A DNA stretch of 64,000 bases from Halostreptopolyspora alba (GCA_003725585.1 RJMB01000015.1:79308-143307), one strand, 5' to 3'. Positions 41,587-57,247 are shown, counted from the stretch's first letter. Notes: generated by a model not told the origin, from the letters alone. Numbers and translations are program-made.

Positions 41587-42894
41587 GTGACCGAAACAGT
41601 GGTTTCGTATGCGCGCAAACCGGCGGAGCAGCTGGAGCCCAGCCGCTTCTGGCATACCTTCAGTAATATGAATACCGTCACCCAGGGGCCGAAGTTCGTG
41701 GTTTCCGAGGCCGAAGGCGTCTGGCTCTGGGATGACAACGGCGATCGCTACCTCGACGGCACCGCGAGCCTGTGGTACTGCAACGTTGGTCACGGTCGTA
41801 CGGAGATCGCGGACGCCGTGTACCGGCAAATCAGCACCCTGGACGCCTACACCGTCTACGGTGACTTCGCCAACGAGCCCGCGTTGCAGCTCAGTGAACG
41901 CCTGGCGGCCCACGCGCCGGTGGCGGATCCGCGGGTGATCCTCACCTGTGGGGGTGGCGAGGCGGTCGACACCGCGGCCAAGCTCGCCCGGCGGTACTGG
42001 GCGGCCCAGGGCCAACCCGAACGTGGGCACCTGATCAGCCGTACCGGTGGCTACCACGGCCTGCACGGCTTCGGCACCAGCATGATCGGCATGGACCGGT
42101 TCCGCACCGGCTTCGGGCGGCTCATCGAGGACACATCGGTGGTGGCGCACGATTCCGTCGAGGCGCTCGAGGAGGAGATCCTGCGTGTCGGGCCGGAGCG
42201 TGTCGCCGCGTACTTCGCCGAGCCGATCATCGGGGCCGGCGGTGTCTACGCTCCCCCCGAGGGCTACTTCGAGGGTGTGGCCCAACTGTGCCGGCGCTAC
42301 GGCATCCTGTTCATCGTCGACAGTGTGATCTGCGGGTTCGCCCGCATGGGCAACTGGTTCGGGATCGAGCGCTTCGGGGTTAGGCCCGACATGATCGTCT
42401 TCGCCAAGGGGGTCAGCAGCGGATACCTCCCGCTGGGCGGGGTGATCACGAGCGGGGAGGTCGCCGAGCCGTTCTGGAACCGGCCCGGGAACCCCTTCGT
42501 CCACGGGACCACCTACGCCGGACACCCCACCTGTTGTGCGGCGGCCATGGCCAACCTCGACATCCTGGAACGCGAGGACCTTTTCACCGTCTCGTTGGAG
42601 ATCGAGACCCAGCTCGACTCCGCCGTGCAGACCCTGGCCGACCACCCGCTGGTCCGCGAGGTCCGTTCCGGTGTCGGCGTCATGGCCGCGGTGGAGCTCA
42701 CCACGGAGGCCCTGGAACAGCGCGGCATCACCACCTCGGAGGTCTTCACCGAGGCGCGTGCGCGCGGTGTGGTGCTGCGCGCGATCCCGCACTCGTTGCT
42801 GATCTCGCCGCCACTGATCATCACCTGGGAGCAGATCGACCACCTGGTGTCCACACTGCGTGCCGCTCTCGACGCGGTCGACCAGCGACACTAG
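41587..42894 (+). CDS. PLP-dependent class III (omega) aminotransferase
   Basis: 435 residues from GTG 41587; GGAGG lies 6 bases upstream. Class III features: GDRYLDGTASLWYCNVGHG at the N-terminus, the cofactor pocket GGGEAVDTAAKLARRYW, SRTGGYHGLHGFGTSM, the Asp in FIVDSVICGFARMG, and the PLP Lys in IVFAKGVSSGYLPLGG. Relatives transfer amino groups from diamines, omega-amino acids or beta-alanine to pyruvate or 2-oxoglutarate; the exact substrate cannot be fixed. With the neighbouring MarR regulator and FAD oxidoreductase, amine or amino-acid catabolism is likely. Confidence 0.88.
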   Translation: MTETVVSYARKPAEQLEPSRFWHTFSNMNTVTQGPKFVVSEAEGVWLWDDNGDRYLDGTASLWYCNVGHGRTEIADAVYRQISTLDAYTVYGDFANEPALQLSERLAAHAPVADPRVILTCGGGEAVDTAAKLARRYWAAQGQPERGHLISRTGGYHGLHGFGTSMIGMDRFRTGFGRLIEDTSVVAHDSVEALEEEILRVGPERVAAYFAEPIIGAGGVYAPPEGYFEGVAQLCRRYGILFIVDSVICGFARMGNWFGIERFGVRPDMIVFAKGVSSGYLPLGGVITSGEVAEPFWNRPGNPFVHGTTYAGHPTCCAAAMANLDILEREDLFTVSLEIETQLDSAVQTLADHPLVREVRSGVGVMAAVELTTEALEQRGITTSEVFTEARARGVVLRAIPHSLLISPPLIITWEQIDHLVSTLRAALDAVDQRH

Positions 42895-43007
42895 CCCGAT
42901 CGCCGCTCGCGGTTCCCGTTCGGGGTCGGCGCCCACCAGTGGCGCCGGCCCGTTGTGTTTTCGGGGGCGATGGGCCGGAGTTGGCTAGATTCTGCCTGGG
43001 AAGATAT

Positions 43008-43026
43008 TTCCTGATAGTGTCAGGAA
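43008..43026. promoter_or_regulatory. MarR-type operator over the regulator's own start
   Basis: TTCCTGA-TAGTG-TCAGGAA is a perfect 7-base inverted repeat with a 5-base spacer, 19 bases in all, ending one base before the MarR ATG. It covers a GATAGT hexamer that could be the -10. A second imperfect repeat (GGAAGATATTTCC, 42999-43011) overlaps it. Size and position are typical of MarR autorepression. Confidence 0.7.
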
Positions 43027-43027
43027 G

Positions 43028-43558
43028 ATGGTGGACGAAGCGGGGGAAACGAGCGACGACGCGGCGGTCGGGACGCGTGCTGAGATCAGTGACGACGACC
43101 TGATCACGGCGTGGGGGTTGTTCCACGAGGCGCTGAACGCGACCGACCCGCTGCTGCTGCGCGGTATCGACCCCAGCGGTGAGGACATGTCCGGCCCGTG
43201 GTTCGAGGTGCTGATCCGGTTGCTTCGCTCGCCCGAGCATCGGCTGCCAATGAGTCGGCTCGCCCGCGAGGTGAGTCTGAGTAGCGGTGGGTTCACCAAA
43301 CTGGCCGACCGGTTGGCGAGCAGGGGCTACCTCACGCGTGAGGCGTGTCCGGAGGACCGTCGCGTGGTATACGCGACACTCACCCCCGAGGGGCTGGAAC
43401 TCGCCGAACACGCCCGCTCCCGACACGTGGCGCTGCTGCGCGAGCACGTGCTTGGTGTGCTCGGCCGCGAAGGGGTGGAGCGACTGGCCGAGATCGCGCG
43501 CAACCTGCGGGACTCCTCGAATCGGGCCGAAGATACGGAACCAGCCGACACCCGGTGA
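43028..43558 (+). CDS. MarR-family transcriptional regulator
   Basis: 176 residues from ATG 43028 (GTG 43031 also possible). The winged helix-turn-helix is clear: MSRLAREVSLSSGGFTKLADRLASRGYLTREACPEDRRVVYATLTPEGLEL, with the DxR wing. The N-terminal and C-terminal helices needed for dimerisation are present. Ligands of this group are usually small phenolic or metabolic compounds. An inverted repeat covers the start of the gene, suggesting autorepression and possibly a leaderless transcript. It probably controls the aminotransferase and oxidoreductase on either side; I did not find the same repeat before them. Confidence 0.9.
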   Translation: MVDEAGETSDDAAVGTRAEISDDDLITAWGLFHEALNATDPLLLRGIDPSGEDMSGPWFEVLIRLLRSPEHRLPMSRLAREVSLSSGGFTKLADRLASRGYLTREACPEDRRVVYATLTPEGLELAEHARSRHVALLREHVLGVLGREGVERLAEIARNLRDSSNRAEDTEPADTR

Positions 43559-43809
43559 ACCAGGGCCGAAACGCGGACACGCGCCGTCACTCGGCCGGTA
43601 GATTGTCCCGAGCCGAGGGTTTTCGAGTGGCTGCGCGCGGTGACCACGGGCTGGTCCCCTTCGTGGGTTGTGCCGGCCATCGGCCCGAACGACCCGTTCG
43701 CGTGCGTTACCGTAGCGCCTCCGGACCTGTTCTGGAGGCCAGGGGGTAACGACGGTGGCCAGTACGGGCGTGCGAGCGGCAGCATCAGACCAGCCGGGGG
43801 ACATCTGAG

Positions 43810-45348
43810 ATGAGACTCTTCACCAATGCCGCGGAAATGCGTTCCGTTCCCCGATCAGCCGAATTCCGCAACGGGGGTGTCTCCTTCTGGTACCGCGAGT
43901 TCGGGTATCCCGAACGCCGGGCCGCACTGTCCGAAACTCGCGATTACGATGTCTGCATTGTCGGCGGCGGGTACACCGGGCTGTGGATCGCCTATTACCT
44001 GCAGCACGCCGATCCCGGGCTGCGGATCGCCTTACTCGAGCGTGAATTCTGTGGATTCGGAGCCTCGGGCCGCAACGCCGGCTGGCTATCCGCCCAGTTC
44101 GTCGGATCTCGGGAGCGTTACGCGCGGATGTACAGCAAGGGCGCGGCCATAGCGCTGCAACGCGCGTTGATGAGCACGGTCGACGAGGTCATCAAAGTCG
44201 CCGGGAACGAGGGAATCGACGCCGACATCGTGAAGGGCGGGATGCGTCTCGTCGCCACCAACACGGCCCAGCGCAACCGGCTGTACGCCGAGGTCGGATA
44301 CCTGCAGGAGTGGGGCTTCTGGCCCGAGGACCTGCACCTGTTGGATCACACCTACACCCCCCGGCTGCGTGTCGCCGGTGCGGTCGCGGCCGCGCGAAGC
44401 CCGCACGCCGCCCGGTTCCAGCCGGCCAGGCTCGCCGTCGGGCTGGCCACCGTGGTCGAGGACCTGGGGGTGCACATCTTCGAGGGCAGCACTGTCACCG
44501 AGATTCGGCCGGCAGACGGCGGCACCCGGCCGTCCGTGGTGACCGACCACGGCATGGTCCGCGCGGATCACGTCATCCAGGCCACGGAGGGGTATCCGGT
44601 GGGCGCGCGTGGCCAGGGGAGGGAATGGCGACCGGCGCGAAGCTCCATGATCGTGACCGAGCCGCTCGCGAACGACCTATGGGACCACATCGGCTGGGAC
44701 GGGTGCGACGTCCTCGGGGACACCGCGCACGCCTCCGTCCAGGCGCAGCGCACCGCCGATGGTCGGATCGCGATTGGCGGGCGTGACACTCCCTCCCGTA
44801 TCGGTTCTGCGCCGGAGGACCGGGGGGCCACAGAGCCGCGGACCATCGCCGATCTCTGGCGGGCGCTGGCGCGGATGTTCCCGGCCGCCGCCGAGGTGCC
44901 GGTCGCCCACGCGTGGTCCGGGGTGCTCGGGGTGGCGCGCGACGGGTGCCCCAGCGTCGATCTGGACCGTGACACGGGAGTGGGATGGGCTGGCGGGTAC
45001 GCGGGCAATGGCGTCACGGCGGCCAACCTCGCCGGGCGGACACTGCGCGACATCCTGCTTGGACACGACACCGAGCTGACCCGGCTGCCGTGGGTGGGAC
45101 ACCGCGCCCGTGCCTGGCAGCCAGAGCCGTGGCGACGAGTCGGTACCCAGATCGTCAACGGGCTCTACCGCACCGCCGACCGCCGAGAGTCCGGCCGGGT
45201 GACGCGAACGTCCCGGTTCGCCGGGCTCGCCGCCCGAATGGCCGGCTGGCGTATCACAGAGCCACAACCACGGGCACGCGTTCCCAGCGGCCCGGACCAC
45301 CCGGGCAGTCTCGGGGAGGCGCCCCCCGACACCGCCCAGTCAGAGTGA
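43810..45348 (+). CDS. FAD-dependent amine/amino-acid oxidoreductase (DAO family)
   Basis: 512 residues. The dinucleotide-binding site is CIVGGGYTGLWIAYYLQ (GxGxxG) followed by LLEREFCGFGASGRNAGWLS, the pattern of the DAO family, closest in style to gamma-glutamylputrescine oxidoreductase-like proteins. The C-terminus has GWAGGYAGNGVTAANLAGRTL, the second FAD contact. It likely oxidises a secondary or primary amine with oxygen. Together with the upstream aminotransferase it suggests a polyamine-like pathway, but the substrate is not proven. A rare TTA leucine codon is present at 44032-44034. Confidence 0.85.
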   Translation: MRLFTNAAEMRSVPRSAEFRNGGVSFWYREFGYPERRAALSETRDYDVCIVGGGYTGLWIAYYLQHADPGLRIALLEREFCGFGASGRNAGWLSAQFVGSRERYARMYSKGAAIALQRALMSTVDEVIKVAGNEGIDADIVKGGMRLVATNTAQRNRLYAEVGYLQEWGFWPEDLHLLDHTYTPRLRVAGAVAAARSPHAARFQPARLAVGLATVVEDLGVHIFEGSTVTEIRPADGGTRPSVVTDHGMVRADHVIQATEGYPVGARGQGREWRPARSSMIVTEPLANDLWDHIGWDGCDVLGDTAHASVQAQRTADGRIAIGGRDTPSRIGSAPEDRGATEPRTIADLWRALARMFPAAAEVPVAHAWSGVLGVARDGCPSVDLDRDTGVGWAGGYAGNGVTAANLAGRTLRDILLGHDTELTRLPWVGHRARAWQPEPWRRVGTQIVNGLYRTADRRESGRVTRTSRFAGLAARMAGWRITEPQPRARVPSGPDHPGSLGEAPPDTAQSE

Positions 45349-45454
45349 CGGAGTCCCACTGCCATCCCCCGAGGTGGGCATGGGACTCCGGGGAGCGGCG
45401 GAGGTCTTCCTCGGTTCCCCGGGGCTCTCCGGGAGACGTCCAACACACCGATAA

Positions 45455-45482
45455 TTTGCATATTCTTGCAATTGAGTGCATG
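45455..45482. promoter_or_regulatory. ArgR operator (ARG box) before argC
   Basis: TTGCA-TATTCT-TGCAA (45456-45471) is a perfect inverted repeat, followed by a third half-site GTGCATGC (from 45476). The stretch is strikingly AT-rich here and lies 54-69 bases before the argC ATG, overlapping GATAAT (45450-45455) and TATTCT (45461-45466), both credible -10 elements. The pattern matches arginine boxes, and argR is encoded in the same cluster. Repression by ArgR with arginine is therefore likely. Confidence 0.7.
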
Positions 45483-45524
45483 CTAGTTCAGTAACGTTCC
45501 GGGTGAGGACAGGGGAGTCGAGGG

Positions 45525-46553
45525 ATGGGATTCACCGCAGCCGTCGCCGGTGCCAGCGGTTACGCGGGCGGCGAGCTGCTGCGTCTTCTGCTCGCGCACC
45601 CCAACATCGAGGTCGGTACGCTCACCGCGGGCGGCAACGCTGGCAGTCGCCTGGGCGAGCACCAGCCACACCTGCTTCCGCTCGCCGACCGGGTGCTGGC
45701 CGAGACCACCGTGGACAACCTCGCGGGGCACGACGTCGTCTTCCTGGCCCTGCCGCACGGCCAGTCCGGCGCGCTCGCCCAACAGCTCGGTGAGAGCGTG
45801 ACCATCGTGGACTGTGGTGCCGACTTCCGGCTGGCCGACCCCGGCGAATGGGAGCGGTTCTACGGCTCCCCGCACGCGGGCACCTGGCCCTACGGGCTCC
45901 CCGAGATGCCCGGCGGGCGCGAGGCGCTCTCCGGCGCCCGCCGTGTCGCCGTGCCCGGCTGTCACGTCACAGCGGCCACGCTCGCCCTGTTCCCCGCGCT
46001 CGACGCGGAGCTGGTGCTGCCCGAGGCGGTCGCGGTCGGGGTCACCGGTACCTCCGGTGCCGGAAAGTCCCCCAAGCCCCACCTGCTCGGCAGCGAGGTC
46101 ATGGGCGCGGTCGCGCCGTACGGCGTCGGGGGCGGCCACCGCCACAACCCCGAGATCGTGCAGAACCTCTCCCGTGTCGCCGGCGAACCCGTCACGCTCA
46201 ACTTCACCCCGGTGCTGGCACCCATGCCTCGGGGGATCCTCACGACCACCTCCGCTCCACTCCGGGAGAGGGTCACGACCGACCGGGTCAGAGACGCCTA
46301 TCAGCGACGATTCGGCGACGAGCCGTTCGTCCGGCTGCTGCCCGAGGGCACTTGGCCGACAACCGCCATGACCCTGGGAGCCAACACCACACTGGTCCAG
46401 GTCACGGTGGATGAGGACGCCGGCCGGCTCGTCGCGATCGCCGCTCTCGACAATCTGACCAAGGGCACCGCCGGCGGCGCCCTACAGAGCGCGAACATCG
46501 CGCTCGGCCTGGGCGAGACCGTGGGGCTGCCCGTGGCGGGCGTCGCGCCGTAA
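45525..46553 (+). CDS. argC: N-acetyl-gamma-glutamyl-phosphate reductase
   Basis: 342 residues. NADP-binding start [17 protein letters not shown]; catalytic Cys in [15 protein letters not shown]; the later [11 protein letters not shown] and [12 protein letters not shown] motifs are intact. It reduces N-acetylglutamyl phosphate in the third step of arginine synthesis. It is the first gene of argCJBDFRGH, with an ARG-box-like operator upstream. Confidence 0.97.
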   Translation: MGFTAAVAGASGYAGGELLRLLLAHPNIEVGTLTAGGNAGSRLGEHQPHLLPLADRVLAETTVDNLAGHDVVFLALPHGQSGALAQQLGESVTIVDCGADFRLADPGEWERFYGSPHAGTWPYGLPEMPGGREALSGARRVAVPGCHVTAATLALFPALDAELVLPEAVAVGVTGTSGAGKSPKPHLLGSEVMGAVAPYGVGGGHRHNPEIVQNLSRVAGEPVTLNFTPVLAPMPRGILTTTSAPLRERVTTDRVRDAYQRRFGDEPFVRLLPEGTWPTTAMTLGANTTLVQVTVDEDAGRLVAIAALDNLTKGTAGGALQSANIALGLGETVGLPVAGVAP

Positions 46554-46634
46554 CCCACCGGCCCCGACGCCGCGTCATCGTCAACCGCCACCCCCCACGC
46601 AGGGACGGGTCGGCGCCGTTCGAAAGGCCACACC

Positions 46635-47798
46635 GTGAGTGTCACCGCACCGCTCGGATTCCGGGCCGCCGGCGTGAGCGCCGGCCTCAAACCCAACGGG
46701 GCCCGTGACGTCGCCGCCGTCATCAACGACGGCCCGTCGCGCTCCGCCGCGGCCGTGTTCACCCGCAACCGTGTCAAAGCCGCCCCCGTGCTCTGGTCGG
46801 AGCAGGTCGCCGAAGGGGGGCGGGTTCGCGCCGCGATCCTGAACTCCGGAGGCGCCAACGCCTGCACCGGTCCACCGGGATTCCAGGACACCCACACCAC
46901 CGCCGAGCGCGCCGGCGCGGCGCTGGACGACTCCCCGGGCGAGGTACTCGTCTGCTCCACCGGCCTCATCGGCGAACGCCTGGCCATGCCGGAGCTACTG
47001 GCCGGCGTGGACTCCGCCGTGGCCACCGCCGCCCGCGATGGGGGGCTCGACGCGGCCGACGCCATTCGCACCACGGACTCGGTCGCCAAGATCGCGTTCC
47101 GGCGCGGTACCGCCGACGGCTTCGGGTACACGGTCGGCGGCATGGCCAAGGGGGCTGGGATGCTCGCGCCCTCGCTGGCCACCATGCTCTCGGTGGTCAC
47201 GACCGACGCCGACCTGACCCCCGAGCAGTGCGACCGCGTGCTGCGGGCGGCGACCCACCGCACGTTCGAGCGCGTCGACTCCGACGGCTGCCTGTCCACC
47301 AACGACACGGTCGCGCTCATGGCCAGCGGCGCCTCGGGGGTCACCCCCGACGAGGAGGAGCTCACCGCACTGCTCACCGAGGTCTGCGCCGACCTCACGC
47401 GCCAACTCGTCGCCGACGCCGAAGGCGCCTCCAAGTCCGTCGCGATCGAGGTGGTCGGCGCGGCCAACGAGGACGACGCCGTCACGGTGGCACGTACGGT
47501 AGCCCGGAACGCGCTGTTCAAGTGCGCCATCTACGGGCAGGATCCGAACTGGGGGAGGGTGCTGGCCGCCGTCGGGACCACCGACGCCACGTTCCAGCCC
47601 GACGAGCTCAACGTCGCCATCAACGGGGTGTGGGTCTGCCGGCGCGGCGCCGTCGGCGACGACCGCTCCAAGGTCGACCTGGGGCCGCGCGAGGTGACCG
47701 TGACGGTCGACCTTTCGGCCGGCAGCGCGGCCGCCACGGTGTGGACCACCGATCTGACGGTCGAGTACGTCCACGAGAACTCGGCCTACAGCACGTGA
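46635..47798 (+). CDS. argJ: Glutamate N-acetyltransferase / amino-acid acetyltransferase
   Basis: 387 residues. ArgJ cuts itself into two chains at a conserved Ala-Thr, seen here in [21 protein letters not shown] (Thr becomes the nucleophile). [26 protein letters not shown] and the C-terminal [15 protein letters not shown] end are standard. It recycles the acetyl group from N-acetylornithine to glutamate, so no argE is needed; whether it also uses acetyl-CoA cannot be told. It starts 81 bases after argC. Confidence 0.96.
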   Translation: MSVTAPLGFRAAGVSAGLKPNGARDVAAVINDGPSRSAAAVFTRNRVKAAPVLWSEQVAEGGRVRAAILNSGGANACTGPPGFQDTHTTAERAGAALDDSPGEVLVCSTGLIGERLAMPELLAGVDSAVATAARDGGLDAADAIRTTDSVAKIAFRRGTADGFGYTVGGMAKGAGMLAPSLATMLSVVTTDADLTPEQCDRVLRAATHRTFERVDSDGCLSTNDTVALMASGASGVTPDEEELTALLTEVCADLTRQLVADAEGASKSVAIEVVGAANEDDAVTVARTVARNALFKCAIYGQDPNWGRVLAAVGTTDATFQPDELNVAINGVWVCRRGAVGDDRSKVDLGPREVTVTVDLSAGSAAATVWTTDLTVEYVHENSAYST

Positions 47799-47833
47799 GT
47801 ACAGGCGAGAACACCGCCGGGGAGGAGTCCGCG

Positions 47834-48750
47834 ATGCGCCTGAGGGACGCGGAGAGCAAGGCCAACGCGCTCATCGAGGCGCTCCCGTGGCTGAGCCGCT
47901 TCCACGGGAAGACCGTCGTGGTCAAGTACGGCGGTAACGCGATGACCGACCCCGAGCTCCAGGCGCGGTTCGCCGAGAACATCGTGTTCCTGCGCTACGC
48001 CGGGCTCCGTCCCGTTGTCGTGCACGGTGGCGGTCCCCAGATCACCAACCACCTCGACCGGCTCGGGGTGCACAGCACATTCGCCGGCGGGTTGCGGGTC
48101 ACCACCTCCGAGACGATGGACGTCGTGCGCATGGTCCTGGTGGGCCAGATCAACCGGGAGATCGTCGGGCTGATCAACGATCACGGCCCCTTCGCCGTCG
48201 GCATATCGGGGGAGGACGCCCACCTGCTCACCGCCGAACGCAAGCCGGCCATGGTCGATGGCGCGCCCGTCGACATCGGCCGTGTCGGGGAGGTCGTGGA
48301 GGTGCAACCGGGGGTGTTGCGCACCCTGCTGAACGACGGGCGGGTGCCCGTGATCTCCGGTATCGCCCGGTCCGAGGACGGTGTGTACAACATCAACGCG
48401 GACACGGCGGCGGCGGCGATAGCGACAGCGCTGGACGCGAGCAAGCTCATCATGCTGACCGACGTCGAAGGGCTCTACTCCGACTACCCGACCTGCGAGG
48501 AGCTGGTCAGTATGCTCACCGCCAGCGAGCTGGAGGAGATGCTCCCGAACCTGTCGTCGGGCATGGCGCCGAAGATGGAGGCGTGTCTGCGCGCGGTGCG
48601 CGGCGGGGTGCCCCAGGCGCACATCCTCGACGGCCGTACCCCCAACTCCATGCTCCTCGAGGTGTTCACCAACGAGGGCATCGGAACGATGGTGGTGGCC
48701 GAGTCCGAGGAGCCCACCGAGCCCGTCGACATCCACGAGGGCGAGGACAC

Positions 48751-48754
<4 letters not shown>
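47834..48754 (+). CDS. argB: Acetylglutamate kinase
   Basis: 306 residues from ATG 47834, chosen because GGGGAGGAG lies 6 bases upstream. A GTG at 47795 overlapping the argJ stop would add 13 residues. Substrate and ATP sites: [56 protein letters not shown] and the C-terminal [26 protein letters not shown]. It phosphorylates N-acetylglutamate, usually the arginine-inhibited step. It overlaps argD by ATGA. Confidence 0.96.
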
Positions 48755-51463
<2,709 letters not shown>

Positions 51464-51600
51464 GCGGGCACGCGCCCGGGGGCGCCACGGCCAGAGAACC
51501 AACACGAACACGGGCACGGTGCCGGAGCGACCCAACCCCGGGCCACAGGGGCGAGCACTCCCGACACCGGCCGGACCGAACCCACAAAGGAGACCTGCAA

Positions 51601-54289
<2,689 letters not shown>

Positions 54290-54298
54290 CGCGGGGGA

Positions 54299-54334
54299 CG
54301 CGCCGGCGGCCGGCCATGGCCGGCCGCCGGCGCG
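54299..54334. terminator. 36-base perfect palindrome after argH
   Basis: Bases 54299-54334 form an uninterrupted perfect palindrome centred on CCATGG, beginning 10 bases after the argH stop. As RNA it would fold into a stem of about 16 GC-rich pairs with a minimal loop, a strong terminator without a T-tract that ends the arginine cluster. Confidence 0.75.
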
Positions 54335-54604
54335 CTGACCAGCAAGGCGGGGATTTCGGGGAATCGCCTTCACGGTCCGGACCGATGCTGTAGCGTCCGG
54401 AATTGTGGGCACCAAGGGTGCCGCCCCCGGGTGTTTCGTTCAGGGGCGGCCCCAGTGTCATCGGGGGGCTACGACGGCCCGCGCGTCCGTACTTTAGCGC
54501 GATCAGCGATGTGGTCATGGCGCACCACCGCCATCCTCGCCTGGCCGCTACTCCTCGCGGTGACCGTCCGGGGTGTCCACGGCACTGTCCGTGGGAGGAA
54601 CCGA
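54335..54604. other. Upstream region of the conservon operon
   Basis: The remaining 270 bases before the sensor-kinase start show no gene with a ribosome-binding site, although the kinase frame stays open. A run of G and C hairpins continues to about 54470. The promoter of the conservon is presumably here, but I cannot place it with confidence. Confidence 0.4.
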
Positions 54605-57247
54605 ATGCGCGAATCGGGCGGCACAGATCGCACCATAAAAGCGCAGATCAACAAGATCGTCCTGATCCCCAGCGTCACGTTCCTGGTGCTCTTCGGGGTG
54701 GCGAGCGCGGGAACACTCACGGAGGCCATCTCGTTGCGCCTGGCGACCGGCGACAGCTACAGCGGTCTCCACGCCTACTACGCCGTCAACGAGCTCCAGA
54801 AGGAGCGGCGTCTCGCGGCCGAGCACCTCGGCGCGCCCTCCGATGAGTCGATGCGGGCGCTGCGGCGGCAGATCGCGGTAACCGACGGCGCGGTGCGTGA
54901 TGTCGAGGAGCACAGCGAGGGGCTCGGTGGTCGCGGCCGTGGCGACGGTGCCGCCGTCGAGACCGCGGAAGAGTTCCTGACCGCTCTCGACGAGCGCGAG
55001 GATCTCCGTGAGCGCACCATCGAGGGAAACGCGAGCATCAAGGACACGATCACCGACTACGGGGACATCATCGACCGGGGGATCCAGGCGTTCAACACCC
55101 TGGGACGGCTCCTCGACGACGGTCGGGCGGCCACCGCGAACGCCGACGCCGTTGACCTCATGCGCGCGCAGGAGCACCTCGCCCTCGCCGACGCGATGAT
55201 CAGCGGGGCGGACGCGGAGGGAACGATGACGCCGGGGGAGCAGGGGCGGTTCGGCGCGCTCATGGCCGACGCCCGGCAGCGAATCGAAACCGGCGATCCG
55301 GCCCAAAGCGACAGTACCGCTCGTTCTTACGCGGATCTGCGCGACAGTGAGCACTGGGAACGGCTGCACCAGCTGGCCGGGGAGATCGCCGCTTACGACC
55401 TGGACGGTGGGTCCCCCGAGGAGGGGGAGCTACTCCCCGGACAGTGGCGCTCCACCGCCGACGACACCAACGCCGACCTCGCGGCGCTGACCGAGGCCCA
55501 GGCGCGCGAGGTCATCAACGCTACGGATGCCGCGAGCGCCGAGATGCTCACGCTAGCCCTCGGCGGCGGGCTCATCGTCCTCTTCGCGAGCACCGTCGCC
55601 TACGGTGTGGCCTCGAAGGCCGCGGCCCGACTGACCTACCGGTTGGCGCGGCTGCGGGCCGACACACTCGAACTGTCCCGCGAGGAGCTGCCCCACCTCG
55701 TCCGTCGGTTGGAGCGTGGGGAACAGGTCGACCCGGAGGCCGAGCTGCGGCAGCTCGACCACGGAACCGACGAGGTGGGTCAGGTCGCTGACGCGTTCAA
55801 CACCGCGCAGCGCACAGCGGTCGCCGCCGCCGTGAAGCAGGCGGAGGTCCGGGACGGCGCCAACCGTGTCTTCCTCGGCATCGCCCACCGCAACCAGTCC
55901 CTGGTGCAGCGCCAGCTCCAGGTGCTGGACCGGGTCGAGCGTGAGGAGGAGGACCCGGACCTGCTGGAGGACCTCTTCCAGCTCGACCACCTGGCCACGC
56001 GCGGGCGTCGTAACGCCGAGAACCTGATCATCCTGGGCGGCCAGCAGCCGGGACGCAGGTGGCGCACCCCCATCCCGCTGGTGGACATCCTGCGTGGCGC
56101 GATATCCGAGACCGAGGAGTACGCGCGGGTCAGGCTACGTACCGTGCCGGACCTGTCCCTTCCTGGGTCCGTCGTCGCCGATGTTCTCCATCTGCTCGCG
56201 GAGCTGGTGGAGAACGCCACCGCGTACTCCCCGCCGCACACCACGGTGCACATCCACAGTGAGACCGTGGCCAAGGGGCTCGTCGTGGAGGTCGAGGACT
56301 GCGGGCTCGGGATGAGCGAGCGGGAACTGACCGAGGCGAACCGCAGGCTCAGCGAGGCACCCGAGTTCGACGTGATGGCGCTGAACCAGGACGCGCGGCT
56401 GGGTCTGTTCGTGGTGGCGCGGCTGGCCAACAAGCACGGGATCCGCGTCGAGCTGTGCTCCTCGTCCTACGGAGGGACCCGAGCGGTCGTCCTCATACCC
56501 GCGGTGCTCGTCTCGCGCGGCCGGGAGCCGGCCACCCCACGTCCGCAGGCCGAGCTCAGGACGGGAGCCGAAAGTCGGGACCTGCTCGCCGAAGGCCAGA
56601 ACGGTCAGCCAACCGGTCAGGCGAATGGGGCGGGTGCCACGAGGGCGACCGCCGAGGTGGGGAACCACCGGAGCACCGGTGGGGCGGACCCCCACGGCGA
56701 GAGCGGGGCGGCGGAGACGACCACAGGTCCGAGTGGTCTGCCGAAGCGGACCCCCGGCTCCTCGCTGTCCCCACCCCCCGCCTCCCCTCCGTCGGGGCCG
56801 GAGCACGGTGCCGACCGCCCCCACCTCCCGAAGCGCCGACGGCAGGCCAACCTGGCGCCGCAGCTCCAGGGCGCCACCGAGCAGTCGGGCACGGAGGGCC
56901 CGGCGGGCGATCCGGACAGGAGCCCCGACCAGATACGCCAGATGTTCAGCGCGTTCCAGCTCGGTACGCGGCGAGGACGAGACAGCGAGGACGAGCTCGA
57001 CAGGGCGGCACCCGGCGAACGGCCAGGGGGCGCGCGCTCTGCCGCGACCAAACCATCACCGACCGGCGACGCCGGCGAAACCAGGGAATCCGGCGTCCCC
57101 CGCCACGACGAGAACGACTTCCCCGCCAACGGCGCTGATGACCGCAACGGCCCCGGCCCGCTCCCTGGGGAACCGGCGTACACGGAAGGTGCACGCAGTG
57201 GGAACGTCGGCCAGCCGGCCGGCGGACGAAAGGGAGAGAGCGAGTGA
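54605..57247 (+). CDS. cvnA: Conservon-type sensor kinase with nitrate/nitrite-sensor-like domain
   Basis: 880 residues from ATG 54605 (GGGAGG 6 bases upstream). Membrane spans lie near residues 18-36 and 315-335, enclosing an external helical domain of about 280 residues of the NIT sensor type. A HAMP-like linker follows, then a divergent phospho-acceptor region (FLGIAHRNQSLVQRQLQ) and an ATPase domain (LLAELVENATAYSPPHT, EDCGLGMSERE, LGLFVVARLANKHG). The last 250 residues are disordered, Pro/Gly-rich. First gene of a four-gene conservon (CvnA-D), which couples a kinase-like protein to a small GTPase in actinobacteria. Confidence 0.9.
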   Translation: MRESGGTDRTIKAQINKIVLIPSVTFLVLFGVASAGTLTEAISLRLATGDSYSGLHAYYAVNELQKERRLAAEHLGAPSDESMRALRRQIAVTDGAVRDVEEHSEGLGGRGRGDGAAVETAEEFLTALDEREDLRERTIEGNASIKDTITDYGDIIDRGIQAFNTLGRLLDDGRAATANADAVDLMRAQEHLALADAMISGADAEGTMTPGEQGRFGALMADARQRIETGDPAQSDSTARSYADLRDSEHWERLHQLAGEIAAYDLDGGSPEEGELLPGQWRSTADDTNADLAALTEAQAREVINATDAASAEMLTLALGGGLIVLFASTVAYGVASKAAARLTYRLARLRADTLELSREELPHLVRRLERGEQVDPEAELRQLDHGTDEVGQVADAFNTAQRTAVAAAVKQAEVRDGANRVFLGIAHRNQSLVQRQLQVLDRVEREEEDPDLLEDLFQLDHLATRGRRNAENLIILGGQQPGRRWRTPIPLVDILRGAISETEEYARVRLRTVPDLSLPGSVVADVLHLLAELVENATAYSPPHTTVHIHSETVAKGLVVEVEDCGLGMSERELTEANRRLSEAPEFDVMALNQDARLGLFVVARLANKHGIRVELCSSSYGGTRAVVLIPAVLVSRGREPATPRPQAELRTGAESRDLLAEGQNGQPTGQANGAGATRATAEVGNHRSTGGADPHGESGAAETTTGPSGLPKRTPGSSLSPPPASPPSGPEHGADRPHLPKRRRQANLAPQLQGATEQSGTEGPAGDPDRSPDQIRQMFSAFQLGTRRGRDSEDELDRAAPGERPGGARSAATKPSPTGDAGETRESGVPRHDENDFPANGADDRNGPGPLPGEPAYTEGARSGNVGQPAGGRKGESE

